Positions 1-6,540 of a stretch of 29,966 nt of DNA are shown one piece after another (the stretch's first letter is position 1; every line of letters starts with the position of its first letter). The DNA is from a virus. The stretch lies in IMG/VR virus record IMGVR_UViG_3300025128_000216, positions 1 to 29,966 of that record; one strand, given 5' to 3'. The position numbers and the translations under genes are program-made. Under the pieces are notes generated by a model. It ran no database searches. It worked only from the letters and a program-made list of their open reading frames with translations, and was not told the origin of the DNA.

Positions 1-11
1 ATGTTAGTCAT
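1..11 (-). CDS. Start of an unidentified gene running off the left edge
   Basis: Only the first codons are present: an ATG at 11-9 (minus strand) followed by Thr and Asn codons. The call rests on its signals: AAGGAG at 22-27 about 10 nt upstream, and a sigma70-like promoter at 68-97. The product cannot be identified. In T4-like phages the gene after gp23 varies, so position gives no reliable name. It follows a strong terminator and has its own promoter, so it is probably expressed on a different schedule from the capsid gene. Confidence 0.6.
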
Positions 12-21
12 TATATAATTT

Positions 22-27
22 CTCCTT
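22..27 (-). promoter_or_regulatory. Ribosome binding site of the left-edge gene
   Basis: AAGGAG on the minus strand, 10 nt before the ATG at 11-9. It is the main reason for accepting that start, because only three codons lie inside the window. Confidence 0.6.
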
Positions 28-40
28 AAAATAACTATAA

Positions 41-60
41 CAATCGAGATTTCCCGATTG
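41..60 (-). promoter_or_regulatory. Hairpin in the 5' leader of the left-edge gene
   Basis: An inverted repeat, CAATCG at 41-46 and CGATTG at 55-60. In minus-strand RNA it can extend to 8 bp (one G-U pair) around a four-base AAAU loop. It lies between the sigma70-like promoter and the ribosome binding site. It could be a transcript-stabilising 5' hairpin or a protein-binding operator. It is not followed by a U-run, so it is unlikely to be a terminator. Function is inferred only. Confidence 0.45.
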
Positions 61-67
61 AAGTAAT

Positions 68-97
68 ACTATAACACGTTGTATGGTATAATGTCAA
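68..97 (-). promoter_or_regulatory. Sigma70-type promoter for the left-edge gene
   Basis: Minus strand: consensus -35 TTGACA (complement of 92-97), an 18-nt spacer, and TATAGT (complement of 68-73) as -10. The predicted start is near position 61, leaving a leader of about 50 nt that contains a hairpin and an AAGGAG. It looks like a host-polymerase (early-type) promoter, unlike the TATAAATA boxes in the rest of the window. Confidence 0.7.
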
Positions 98-118
98 TAC
101 CCTTTTTAAATAAAAGCC

Positions 119-152
119 AAAAAAAAGGGGAATTCCGAAGAATTCCCCTTTT
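119..152 (-). terminator. Intrinsic terminator after gp23, C(UUCG)G tetraloop
   Basis: A perfect 13-bp stem (123-135 with 140-152) closed by the loop at 136-139. In minus-strand RNA the loop reads C-UUCG-G, the very stable tetraloop typical of T4 terminators. The stem is followed by eight U (complement of A8 at 119-126). It lies 31 bp beyond the gp23 stop codon and ends the long late transcript. On the plus strand the same stem is followed only by TTTT, so any reverse activity would be weak. Confidence 0.92.
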
Positions 153-183
153 AGTAGGTTGGTTGACCCAACTCTTATGTTTA

Positions 184-1524
184 TTACATAAGGTTTGTTA
201 CTTTAACCCTTCGATACCAAGCATTGGTGTTTGCATCAAGAGAAGCATCAGTATTAACTGTGTCTCCAGCAGCAGCAGCACCAGAAGCAGCGAATGGGTT
301 AGCAGCAAGACCATAACGAGTCTTGAAACCAATCTTAGGTTGGAAAGTATCTTCACCAACCGCACGAACCATTTGTAATGGTACATATGGGCAGTAGAAG
401 AATCCAGCGTCATAAGGTGAAGTACCTTTATAACCAACAACATAGTACTGCGAAGCAGCCACGTTAGCAGCATATGGATCAACATATACTTTATAACGTC
501 CGTTCATAACACCAGCGAATGTGGTAGTTGTGTCGTCTACGTTTAAGTTGTTAGAAAGAGCAGGAGTGTAATCAAGTACACCTGCCATCTGAAGTGCAGA
601 AGCAACATCAGCTGAACAGATAATCATGTTACCCTTCCCTCTACGAGTCTGTTGACCAATCGCATTAGCATCACGTTCTATTGCAAACATAAGACCTTTG
701 AATTTTTCAACTGACCAACGACCATTGGAATCTGTATCTAAATCGAAGATACCAGCAGTAGTTGTGTTAACTTGAGCACCCTTAACAGCAGTTATGTACA
801 ACGAGCGAACAACTTCGCGGTTGATTTCTGCGAGGATTTCAGAACTTAAAATGTTAGAAAGTTCTGTTTCTGCGTCAAGACCATGAATTGCTTTTAAGTC
901 TTGTGCAAGTTCCATTGTGTACTCAGCTTTTAATGCACGACTAACAGCAGTAACCGTTGATTTCTCGATTGAGAATGCCATTTGGTTAAATGCATTGTCA
1001 GCACTATCTCCTAATGCTTCTGCCTGAGCAGTAGTCATACCAGTTGGAGTTGTGTAAGTACCAGCTGACGGACTGTCATTAAGAATGGCAGGGTTAGTTC
1101 CAGCAATATCAGCAGTTAGTTCACCAGCACTATTTTGACCTGATGAAGCATTAGCAGGTGTTTCATCAATATCAACAAGTGCTTCAACACCATCTTGTGA
1201 AAGGAAAGATGAACGCATTGCAAAGATAAGACCAGTAGGCCCTGTCATTGGTTGCACACCACATACGTCATATGCAATCAAGTTAGGCATTGCGCGGCGT
1301 ACTAGTGATATTAAAATTGGATCCCATGTATCGAATTGTCCACCACCTGTACTATTAACTGGTGCTGTTTCTCCGAGGAAACCTCTGTCTTCTTTTAAAG
1401 CTTTTTCTTGGTTCTCTAAGATGAGAGTAGTAACTGCCCGTTTATAGGGATCGGCGATCTCAGGAAGATCGGGATGCTCTAGGACTGGCTGCCACTTTTC
1501 TTGTAGATGTTCTGTCTGAAACAT
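184..1524 (-). CDS. 23: Major capsid protein gp23
   Basis: Forms the hexameric lattice of the head shell. It is 446 residues, in the usual range for marine T4-like phages (T4: 521). Recognisable gp23 signatures: an N-terminal propeptide with ENQEKAL near residue 37, the FAMRS stretch near 105, the highly conserved segment around ELAQDLKAIHGLDAETELSN (T4 gp23 is almost the same), EINREVV, and a C-terminal region with DPYAAN and KTRYGLAANPF. A site of the gp21 type (L-x-E) occurs as LGE at residues 50-52, so the mature protein probably starts at Thr53 and has about 394 residues (inference). AAAGGAG precedes the ATG. It is the last gene of the late unit, 41 bp after gp22, and a strong terminator follows. 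I see no exact TATAAATA directly upstream, so it is probably read from the gp22 promoter. Confidence 0.98.
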   Translation of the reverse strand: MFQTEHLQEKWQPVLEHPDLPEIADPYKRAVTTLILENQEKALKEDRGFLGETAPVNSTGGGQFDTWDPILISLVRRAMPNLIAYDVCGVQPMTGPTGLIFAMRSSFLSQDGVEALVDIDETPANASSGQNSAGELTADIAGTNPAILNDSPSAGTYTTPTGMTTAQAEALGDSADNAFNQMAFSIEKSTVTAVSRALKAEYTMELAQDLKAIHGLDAETELSNILSSEILAEINREVVRSLYITAVKGAQVNTTTAGIFDLDTDSNGRWSVEKFKGLMFAIERDANAIGQQTRRGKGNMIICSADVASALQMAGVLDYTPALSNNLNVDDTTTTFAGVMNGRYKVYVDPYAANVAASQYYVVGYKGTSPYDAGFFYCPYVPLQMVRAVGEDTFQPKIGFKTRYGLAANPFAASGAAAAGDTVNTDASLDANTNAWYRRVKVTNLM

Positions 1525-1565
1525 TTGTTTCTCCTTTAATTAATATACATCTTGTTTAATATAAT

Positions 1566-2798
1566 TTATGCACTTGCCTTTTGATTACGACTGATTGCCG
1601 ACAAATAAGCACTCATCGCTTCTGTCGTATCAATGTCCTTAGCGGCAGTACCATCTTCATCATTAAATGTTGGTTCAACGACTGTATTCTTAGGGAAATA
1701 ACTTTCCTTCAAAGTGTTCAGTTTTTCTCGGAATGATTCCTCAGTTCCAAACTCAACATCTTCTACAAGTCCTTTGAACTTTTCAATTTCTGTGTCGGCT
1801 AAATCTTCGGAAACCTCAGATATAACCTGTTCACGAACTAGTTTAGATGTTTGGTTAGACAATTCAACTGATTTCTCAATTGATTCGTTTAACTTGTCTT
1901 CTAGTTCGGAAATTCTTTCAGATTGTGCTTCAAGAACGTCATATTTTTCATTCGGCACATCAATGTAGTGATCTTCAAACAACTGTTTCAGTCCAGAGAT
2001 GAAGTCTTCTGCAATTTCGCCCTTCAAACCGCGTTCTATTGCCAACTCATTCTCTTTAGTCCATTCTTCTACAACGTAGTTGAGATATGTATCAACTTTT
2101 TCAGTAAGTCCTTCTTTGAAAGATTCTATTTCAGTTTCTTTCTCAGAACTAACTTCTTCATGAATACGTTCAATTTCTGAGCGCACCTTTGATTTAACTG
2201 CAGCTTCAAATATTGTAGCTGCCTTAACCTTGAAATCTTCAGAAAGACTGTCATCAGCATTCATCAAAGCCTGTACGTCTTCTTTGACGTTGATGTCTTT
2301 GATTCGTGCTTCAACTGCTTCTGCTTTTTCTAATTCTTCTTCAGTAGGTTCTGCTTTTTCTGCTTGCATTGCAGCCATGATGTTTTCGTATTGAGACTTT
2401 AAATCACCAGCCTTCATACCTTCCATCTTGTTTACCATTGCTTGCAACATTTCTTTCTTAGTCTTAGGCATTTCCATTTCTGAAATAACCTCTTCACCTT
2501 CTGGTTCGTGACTAGCTGCTAGTTTTTCTGGTTTGTCTGCCTTGCCTGCACTTTTTTGTTGTGCATCACCTTTAACTTCTTTTGTTTTCTTAGTAGCAAC
2601 GTCTGTTGGAGAAGATTTAGCTTCTGGGTCAACTACTGCTGGCCCTCCGTCTACTACTTCGCCGCCTGGCGTCTTTACATCAATCTTTTCAGCTTTCGCG
2701 GAAGGAGCAGCACCATCAGTAGGTTGTTTAACCTTTTCTTCTAGTTCTGCAAGCACATCAGCTTCCAGCTCTTCAATTGTTTTATCTAATTCGGACAT
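1566..2798 (-). CDS. 22: Prohead core scaffold protein gp22
   Basis: Internal scaffold on which the gp23 shell assembles, later degraded by gp21. At 410 residues it is larger than T4 gp22 (269). It is very rich in Glu and Lys, with a low-complexity Pro/Ala/Lys N-terminal third (about residues 25-110), then long predicted helices and coiled coils (about 115-350), as expected of a core protein. The C-terminal motif TTEAMSAYLSAISR and the position between gp21 and gp23 fit cyanophage gp22. The start is supported by AAGGAGA and by two overlapping late promoter boxes at 2823-2836. The name rests on position and composition more than on catalytic or fold motifs. Confidence 0.88.
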   Translation of the reverse strand: MSELDKTIEELEADVLAELEEKVKQPTDGAAPSAKAEKIDVKTPGGEVVDGGPAVVDPEAKSSPTDVATKKTKEVKGDAQQKSAGKADKPEKLAASHEPEGEEVISEMEMPKTKKEMLQAMVNKMEGMKAGDLKSQYENIMAAMQAEKAEPTEEELEKAEAVEARIKDINVKEDVQALMNADDSLSEDFKVKAATIFEAAVKSKVRSEIERIHEEVSSEKETEIESFKEGLTEKVDTYLNYVVEEWTKENELAIERGLKGEIAEDFISGLKQLFEDHYIDVPNEKYDVLEAQSERISELEDKLNESIEKSVELSNQTSKLVREQVISEVSEDLADTEIEKFKGLVEDVEFGTEESFREKLNTLKESYFPKNTVVEPTFNDEDGTAAKDIDTTEAMSAYLSAISRNQKASA

Positions 2799-2822
2799 AG
2801 GGTGTTCTCCTTACCTTTTCTG

Positions 2823-2836
2823 TATTTATATTTATA
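2823..2836 (-). promoter_or_regulatory. Late promoter boxes (two overlapping TATAAATA) before gp22
   Basis: Minus-strand TATAAATA occurs at 2830-2823 and again at 2836-2829, matching the T4 late promoter consensus recognised by the gp55/gp33/gp45 system (established for T4). The box ends 24 nt before the gp22 ATG, leaving room for a short leader with AAGGAGA. It would drive gp22 and gp23, the two most abundantly needed head proteins. Confidence 0.75.
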
Positions 2837-2838
2837 AA

Positions 2839-3498
2839 TTATAAACTTTTGAGGAATTTAGCAAATTCCAAAGCTTCTTGAGCATGATTTCTTTTTGCTT
2901 CTACTACATCAAACTTTTGTTTCATGTCTTCTAACTCTGCTTCTAAGAGCGCGCCATGTTTCCAAACCCACTCTTTACCTTCCATAATACCTTCTACGAA
3001 AGCATTTGGTGCAGAAGGATCAGCAACAATATCTGCCGCTGTTGCGAGATAAAAATCGTCACGAACATAGTTCGCACCGTTCTTTTGGTTCAAACTACCC
3101 ATTCCTCTTGAAGAAACACCGAGTTTTGCACCTTCATCCATAAGACTTTTAACAATTTCACCCATAGGGGTTGACATTATTTTAGCCTCACCGATAAAAT
3201 TCTTTCCATCTGGTTCTAAAGAAGTAATCATGTGGGATACACGTTCCAGATTGACCGTTGGGCCATCAGGATGTCCAAGTTCACCATATGCACGATTTTC
3301 TTTAATAAAATTCTTGTTATATTTAGATACTTCGTTTTGAAGTACTTCCATAGGATATACTCGACCATTACGATTTTTAATATCAGCCTGCATAAAGATT
3401 CCACGAATTTTGTAGTTCTTACCACCACCTTCTTTTTCTTCGGTGATGTATTCTACATCGTGGTCTACTGCTTCTGAAAATAATCTAACTGTACTCAT
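2839..3498 (-). CDS. 21: Prohead core protein protease gp21
   Basis: Serine protease (herpesvirus assemblin-like fold, peptidase family U9/S78-like) that cleaves the scaffold and trims gp23 during head maturation. It is 219 residues, close to T4 gp21 (212). Visible motifs: IFMQADIKNRNGRVYP near residues 34-49, the catalytic His in ELGHPDGPT (His76), the Ser in GVSSRGMGS (Ser129 or 130), and ADIVADPSAPNAFVEGI near 155-171, which probably supplies the acidic or C-terminal motif. The C-terminal third is charged and helical and may be removed by self-cleavage. It follows the 128-residue gene by 11 bp with AGGAG just upstream, and precedes gp22, as in T4. Confidence 0.95.
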   Translation of the reverse strand: MSTVRLFSEAVDHDVEYITEEKEGGGKNYKIRGIFMQADIKNRNGRVYPMEVLQNEVSKYNKNFIKENRAYGELGHPDGPTVNLERVSHMITSLEPDGKNFIGEAKIMSTPMGEIVKSLMDEGAKLGVSSRGMGSLNQKNGANYVRDDFYLATAADIVADPSAPNAFVEGIMEGKEWVWKHGALLEAELEDMKQKFDVVEAKRNHAQEALEFAKFLKSL

Positions 3499-3509
3499 AC
3501 TCCTATCCT

Positions 3510-3896
3510 CTATGTGATGTTATCAAAACCAGATACTTTTTTCATTTTTAAAACTATAAATCCTACACAGGCTGAATCATTTTCAAAGAAAACATCTCCT
3601 GTAATTCCCGAACCAGCATTGTTTGCTAAACTAGGTAATGATTGTCCACCACCATTGTATGCACCAGTTCCATTTAATGTAAGACAAGTTACATTTGATG
3701 TTGCATCCCATTCTATTTCTGTAGTAGAACTAACTGACCATTGACAAGCAACAATTGAAACTCTAGGATCAGTTGCAGCTCCAGCAAGTGCTGAAACATC
3801 AACAACTTTGGTAGCCGTTCCGTTTGTACCAGTAATTGTGGTCTTGGTTACGGTTTCAAAGTCTGAATCCACCAATGTCTGTGTTGTGTACGCCAT
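3510..3896 (-). CDS. Beta-rich structural-type protein of unknown function
   Basis: 128 residues, rich in Thr, Val, Gly, Ser and Asn with almost no charged helices, so probably all-beta. Motifs include ATSNVTCLTLNGTGAYNGGGQ in the middle and GFIVLKMKKVSGF at the end. I recall similar proteins of unknown role in other marine phages. It starts after AGGAG and sits between the small prohead-region genes and gp21, where T4 has gene 68. Its composition does not resemble a charged helical core protein, so it is not a simple gp67/gp68 counterpart. A head decoration or vertex protein is a reasonable guess from context, but nothing here proves it. Confidence 0.8.
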   Translation of the reverse strand: MAYTTQTLVDSDFETVTKTTITGTNGTATKVVDVSALAGAATDPRVSIVACQWSVSSTTEIEWDATSNVTCLTLNGTGAYNGGGQSLPSLANNAGSGITGDVFFENDSACVGFIVLKMKKVSGFDNIT

Positions 3897-3905
3897 TCCT
3901 CACTC

Positions 3906-4154
3906 CTAAATTGATAACATTTCTTTTTCAAAATAGTCCATAAGTTCTTTTTCTCGAACTTTAAACTTTTTTGATGTGTTTTTTATAGTCTTGTCAAAAG
4001 TATTTAGGAAATCTGAAGGTTTAGCATCCATAATTTTAAAAATTTGATCAACTGCGCTCTTCATCTTCGGAGAAAGCTTCTTATACGTCTTAGATTTCTT
4101 ATGTTCGTCCTTTTCAACAACGGACAAATATACACTTTCGAATTTTTTAGTCAT
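3906..4154 (-). CDS. Small basic protein at the gp67/gp68 position
   Basis: 82 residues, about one quarter Lys, predicted helical, starting MTKKFESVYL and ending YFEKEMLSI. It overlaps the stop of the preceding 60-residue gene by 8 nt (ATGACTAA), which suggests translational coupling. Between gp20 and gp21, T4 has core proteins gp67 and gp68, and cyanophages have short genes of this kind. It may therefore be a minor prohead core component. No domain can be named from the sequence. Confidence 0.82.
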   Translation of the reverse strand: MTKKFESVYLSVVEKDEHKKSKTYKKLSPKMKSAVDQIFKIMDAKPSDFLNTFDKTIKNTSKKFKVREKELMDYFEKEMLSI

Positions 4155-4329
4155 TGCCTACTTCTTCTTCTGCGGCCTCATCCTTTGCCTGTTGCACAAA
4201 TGTCTTTGCAACTTCTGACCGTTTAGTTTCTAAAGTATCTCCAATTTTTGATGCCATTGCAGTTTTAAAAACCTGTTCTGCATCTAAATTTTTTCCTGAT
4301 GCTACTGCATCTACAAATTCTCTACTCAT
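4147..4329 (-). CDS. Small prohead core-like protein at the gp67/gp68 position
   Basis: 60 residues starting MSREFVDAVASGKNLDAEQ and ending with the acidic tail EEEVGND. Predicted helical, with an FKTAMASKIGDTLE core similar to short core proteins I recall after the portal gene in cyanophages. The ATG at 4329 is chosen because GGAGG (4338-4342) stands 8 nt upstream and the gp20 stop (4331-4333) is only one base away. A longer reading from 4395 would lie inside gp20 and lacks a binding site. It overlaps the next gene by 8 nt. The prohead core role is inferred from position and composition. Confidence 0.82.
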   Translation of the reverse strand: MSREFVDAVASGKNLDAEQVFKTAMASKIGDTLETKRSEVAKTFVQQAKDEAAEEEVGND

Positions 4330-4330
4330 T

Positions 4331-5968
4331 TTATTTTCCTCCATTATCGAACTGATGACTGTCATCTGGTTTGCCATCGTGTTCGGGGTCTTCATAATCA
4401 GGCATATCTTCTGGGGTTACTATTCCTCCAGCGCCATCTTGTGGATAACGAGTAATTCCGTCACCACCATCAGGAACATCAATACCACCATCCATAGGAT
4501 CGGTATCGCGTTCTTTTCTAATCTGATCATTCATATCAGCAATTTCTGAATCATTCATACGCAAGACTTTCTTCAATACATATTCTTTACTAAAGAAAGT
4601 ACCAATGTATGATTGTATTCCGTCAAGTGCTTGTATTCTGTCGTTGAGAAGTTCTGCATCTTTAAGTTCTGCAAAGTGACCGTCTTGTAAGAAATCATAT
4701 TGTATATGTTCTTGTAGTGATGGCCAATCCTCTGCAGCTATAACACCTTTTAATAAAAGTTGTGTTTTAAGAACGTCTGTAAATAAAGGAACAAACTTCT
4801 TACGAATACGTTGCACAAACTTAGTAAACTTTAATTCATCTCTTGTTATCTCTGATGCTCTACCTAAAGAAAAACCAGCTTCAGAATCCATACGAGATAT
4901 TGGAACATTCAAAGACTTATAAAGTTTCTTTTGAAAATATTGAATGTCATCAATCTCTCCTAGATTAGAGCCGCCAGGCAAAGTTGAAATTTCTGTGCCT
5001 CGACCACCTTCTCTACGAGGCAACCAAAAATCTTCTAACATAGACATATGATTTCGGTCATCTCTGATTTCACCAGTAGATGCATCGTATACTAACTTGT
5101 TACGATAACGATTCATTACGTCTTTGAGATATTGTTCTGCTTTAATCTTTGGAAGATTACCAACATCAATATAGAATATACGTCTTTCTGGCGCTCTTGA
5201 TATACGATAGATAACTAACGCATCCTCAATCATTCTAAGTTGGTTAACAGGTTTAATTGCTTTGTGTAGATGTGAAAGAACTCGACCACTATTTCCATCA
5301 ATCAAACCAGATGGACAATAAGCAATGGAATCTGCTGCAATCTTTAATCCTTGATTTGTTCCAGTAGTTCCAGCTGATGCTAATCCTTTTTCATTGTAGA
5401 CATAATATTCTTCAATCTTTCCTGTCATCTGTATTGAAGTTTTTTTGTCTACACTTTTTTTAACTTCTCTGACTTTCTTAATTTTAGTAGGATCAATATA
5501 TCTTAATTCTTGTATACCCTTTCTAGGATTTTTATTGTCAATTATTTTGTGATAAAATAAACGTCCATCCACATACCATCTACGAAAAATGTCATGCCCC
5601 TTTTGTTCGAAGCTAAGAAGTCGCAAAACTTCATGAAATTCTGTACGAATTTTTCTTTTAATTTTTTCTGGGTAGGGTAATCGGTCAAGAGTAATTTCTA
5701 CTGCTTGATCGTTTTCGTTTGCAACAATACCTTCATTGATGATATCTTCTATTGCAGTATCACATTCTGCTTGCTGAGCAATATCACGATACCGTCTAAT
5801 TAAATCTAATTCGGTTCGTTCTCTGCCATCAGTATCTAAAATTTGACCGAAAAAACCACCGCCGGCAACATCAATAGTGCCGTCATCGGGAGTTGGGGTG
5901 GAGAAGGTTGTTCCCCCACCCGAATCCTTAGATGATCTTTCAATCTTGAAACCAAATAACTCTGCCAT
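4331..5968 (-). CDS. 20: Portal vertex protein gp20
   Basis: Dodecameric portal at the unique vertex: nucleates prohead assembly, docks the gp17 motor and later joins the neck. It is 545 residues (T4: 524). Recognisable stretches are RYRDIAQQAECDTAIEDIINE near residues 60-80, RRWYVDGRLFYHKIID, KPVNQLRMIEDALVIYRISRAPERRIFYIDVGNLP (crown/stem region), and PGGSNLGEIDDIQYFQKKLYKSLNVP, all hallmark segments of T4-type portals. The C-terminal tail is low complexity (Asp, Gly, Pro). It sits 35 bp after gp19 and is followed at one base by a small core-type gene. Confidence 0.97.
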   Translation of the reverse strand: MAELFGFKIERSSKDSGGGTTFSTPTPDDGTIDVAGGGFFGQILDTDGRERTELDLIRRYRDIAQQAECDTAIEDIINEGIVANENDQAVEITLDRLPYPEKIKRKIRTEFHEVLRLLSFEQKGHDIFRRWYVDGRLFYHKIIDNKNPRKGIQELRYIDPTKIKKVREVKKSVDKKTSIQMTGKIEEYYVYNEKGLASAGTTGTNQGLKIAADSIAYCPSGLIDGNSGRVLSHLHKAIKPVNQLRMIEDALVIYRISRAPERRIFYIDVGNLPKIKAEQYLKDVMNRYRNKLVYDASTGEIRDDRNHMSMLEDFWLPRREGGRGTEISTLPGGSNLGEIDDIQYFQKKLYKSLNVPISRMDSEAGFSLGRASEITRDELKFTKFVQRIRKKFVPLFTDVLKTQLLLKGVIAAEDWPSLQEHIQYDFLQDGHFAELKDAELLNDRIQALDGIQSYIGTFFSKEYVLKKVLRMNDSEIADMNDQIRKERDTDPMDGGIDVPDGGDGITRYPQDGAGGIVTPEDMPDYEDPEHDGKPDDSHQFDNGGK

Positions 5969-6003
5969 AATATCTCCTACTAGTTAGTAACTATTTAGTA
6001 GGT

Positions 6004-6537
6004 CTAAAAGTTGACGCCTGAGGCCTCAAAGTGTTGATATCTCCATGTACACTCAAACTCTTCAAGAGCATCAGCTGCTTCTGAAGTTAGTTCAATTGCA
6101 CTAATGCTTACTGGCCATGCGCTTCTAAAGATATATGTCTTTAGAATTGTATCATCTCTATCTAACTGTTCAACAGTTAAATCTGTCTGATAATCAGCAG
6201 GGTCAATAACACCTGTGTTTAATGCCAAGTCGTTAATCCCATTAGACCACCTTTCTAATGCGTTACGAATCATAAAGTCCGTATCGTTAATGAATGTAGT
6301 AGTCCAAGTTTCACCAAACTCCCTATCTCCAGCAATATAAATTTTTCTGCCACGAAAGGGAACTTCGATTGGAGTTAATTCTTGAGCAGGAAGGTTAGTT
6401 CCTTTACACATGAAAGATGTTCTACGAACATCAAGACCAATTGCAATGCCTGGCGGAGGTGTAATAGTTACTCTGAACTGATTAGCTCTTGCACCACCAC
6501 CAATTAAGTTTGCTTTAAAATCGTTTATACTAGCCAT
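6004..6537 (-). CDS. 19: Tail tube protein gp19
   Basis: Forms the hexameric inner tube through which DNA passes. 177 residues against 163 in T4. Typical features are the start MASINDFKANLIGGGARANQF, the CKGTNLPAQEL region and FRGRKIYIAGDREFGETWTTTFIND (residues about 61-86), strongly conserved in T4-type tubes, and the C-terminal segment ending in WRYQHFEASGVNF. It starts 3 bp after the stop of gp18, so sheath and tube are made from one transcript. Confidence 0.96.
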   Translation of the reverse strand: MASINDFKANLIGGGARANQFRVTITPPPGIAIGLDVRRTSFMCKGTNLPAQELTPIEVPFRGRKIYIAGDREFGETWTTTFINDTDFMIRNALERWSNGINDLALNTGVIDPADYQTDLTVEQLDRDDTILKTYIFRSAWPVSISAIELTSEAADALEEFECTWRYQHFEASGVNF

Positions 6538-6540
6538 GTC

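Noticed and set aside
4330-4395. Upstream start (82 residues) for the small core-like gene after gp20
   Set aside because: The extra residues fall inside gp20, and GGAGG sits exactly 8 nt before the later ATG at 4329.
5985-6000. Late promoter before gp20 (CTAAATAG on the minus strand)
   Set aside because: Two mismatches to TATAAATA in an AT-rich gap, not distinguishable from chance. gp20 can be read from the gp18 promoter.
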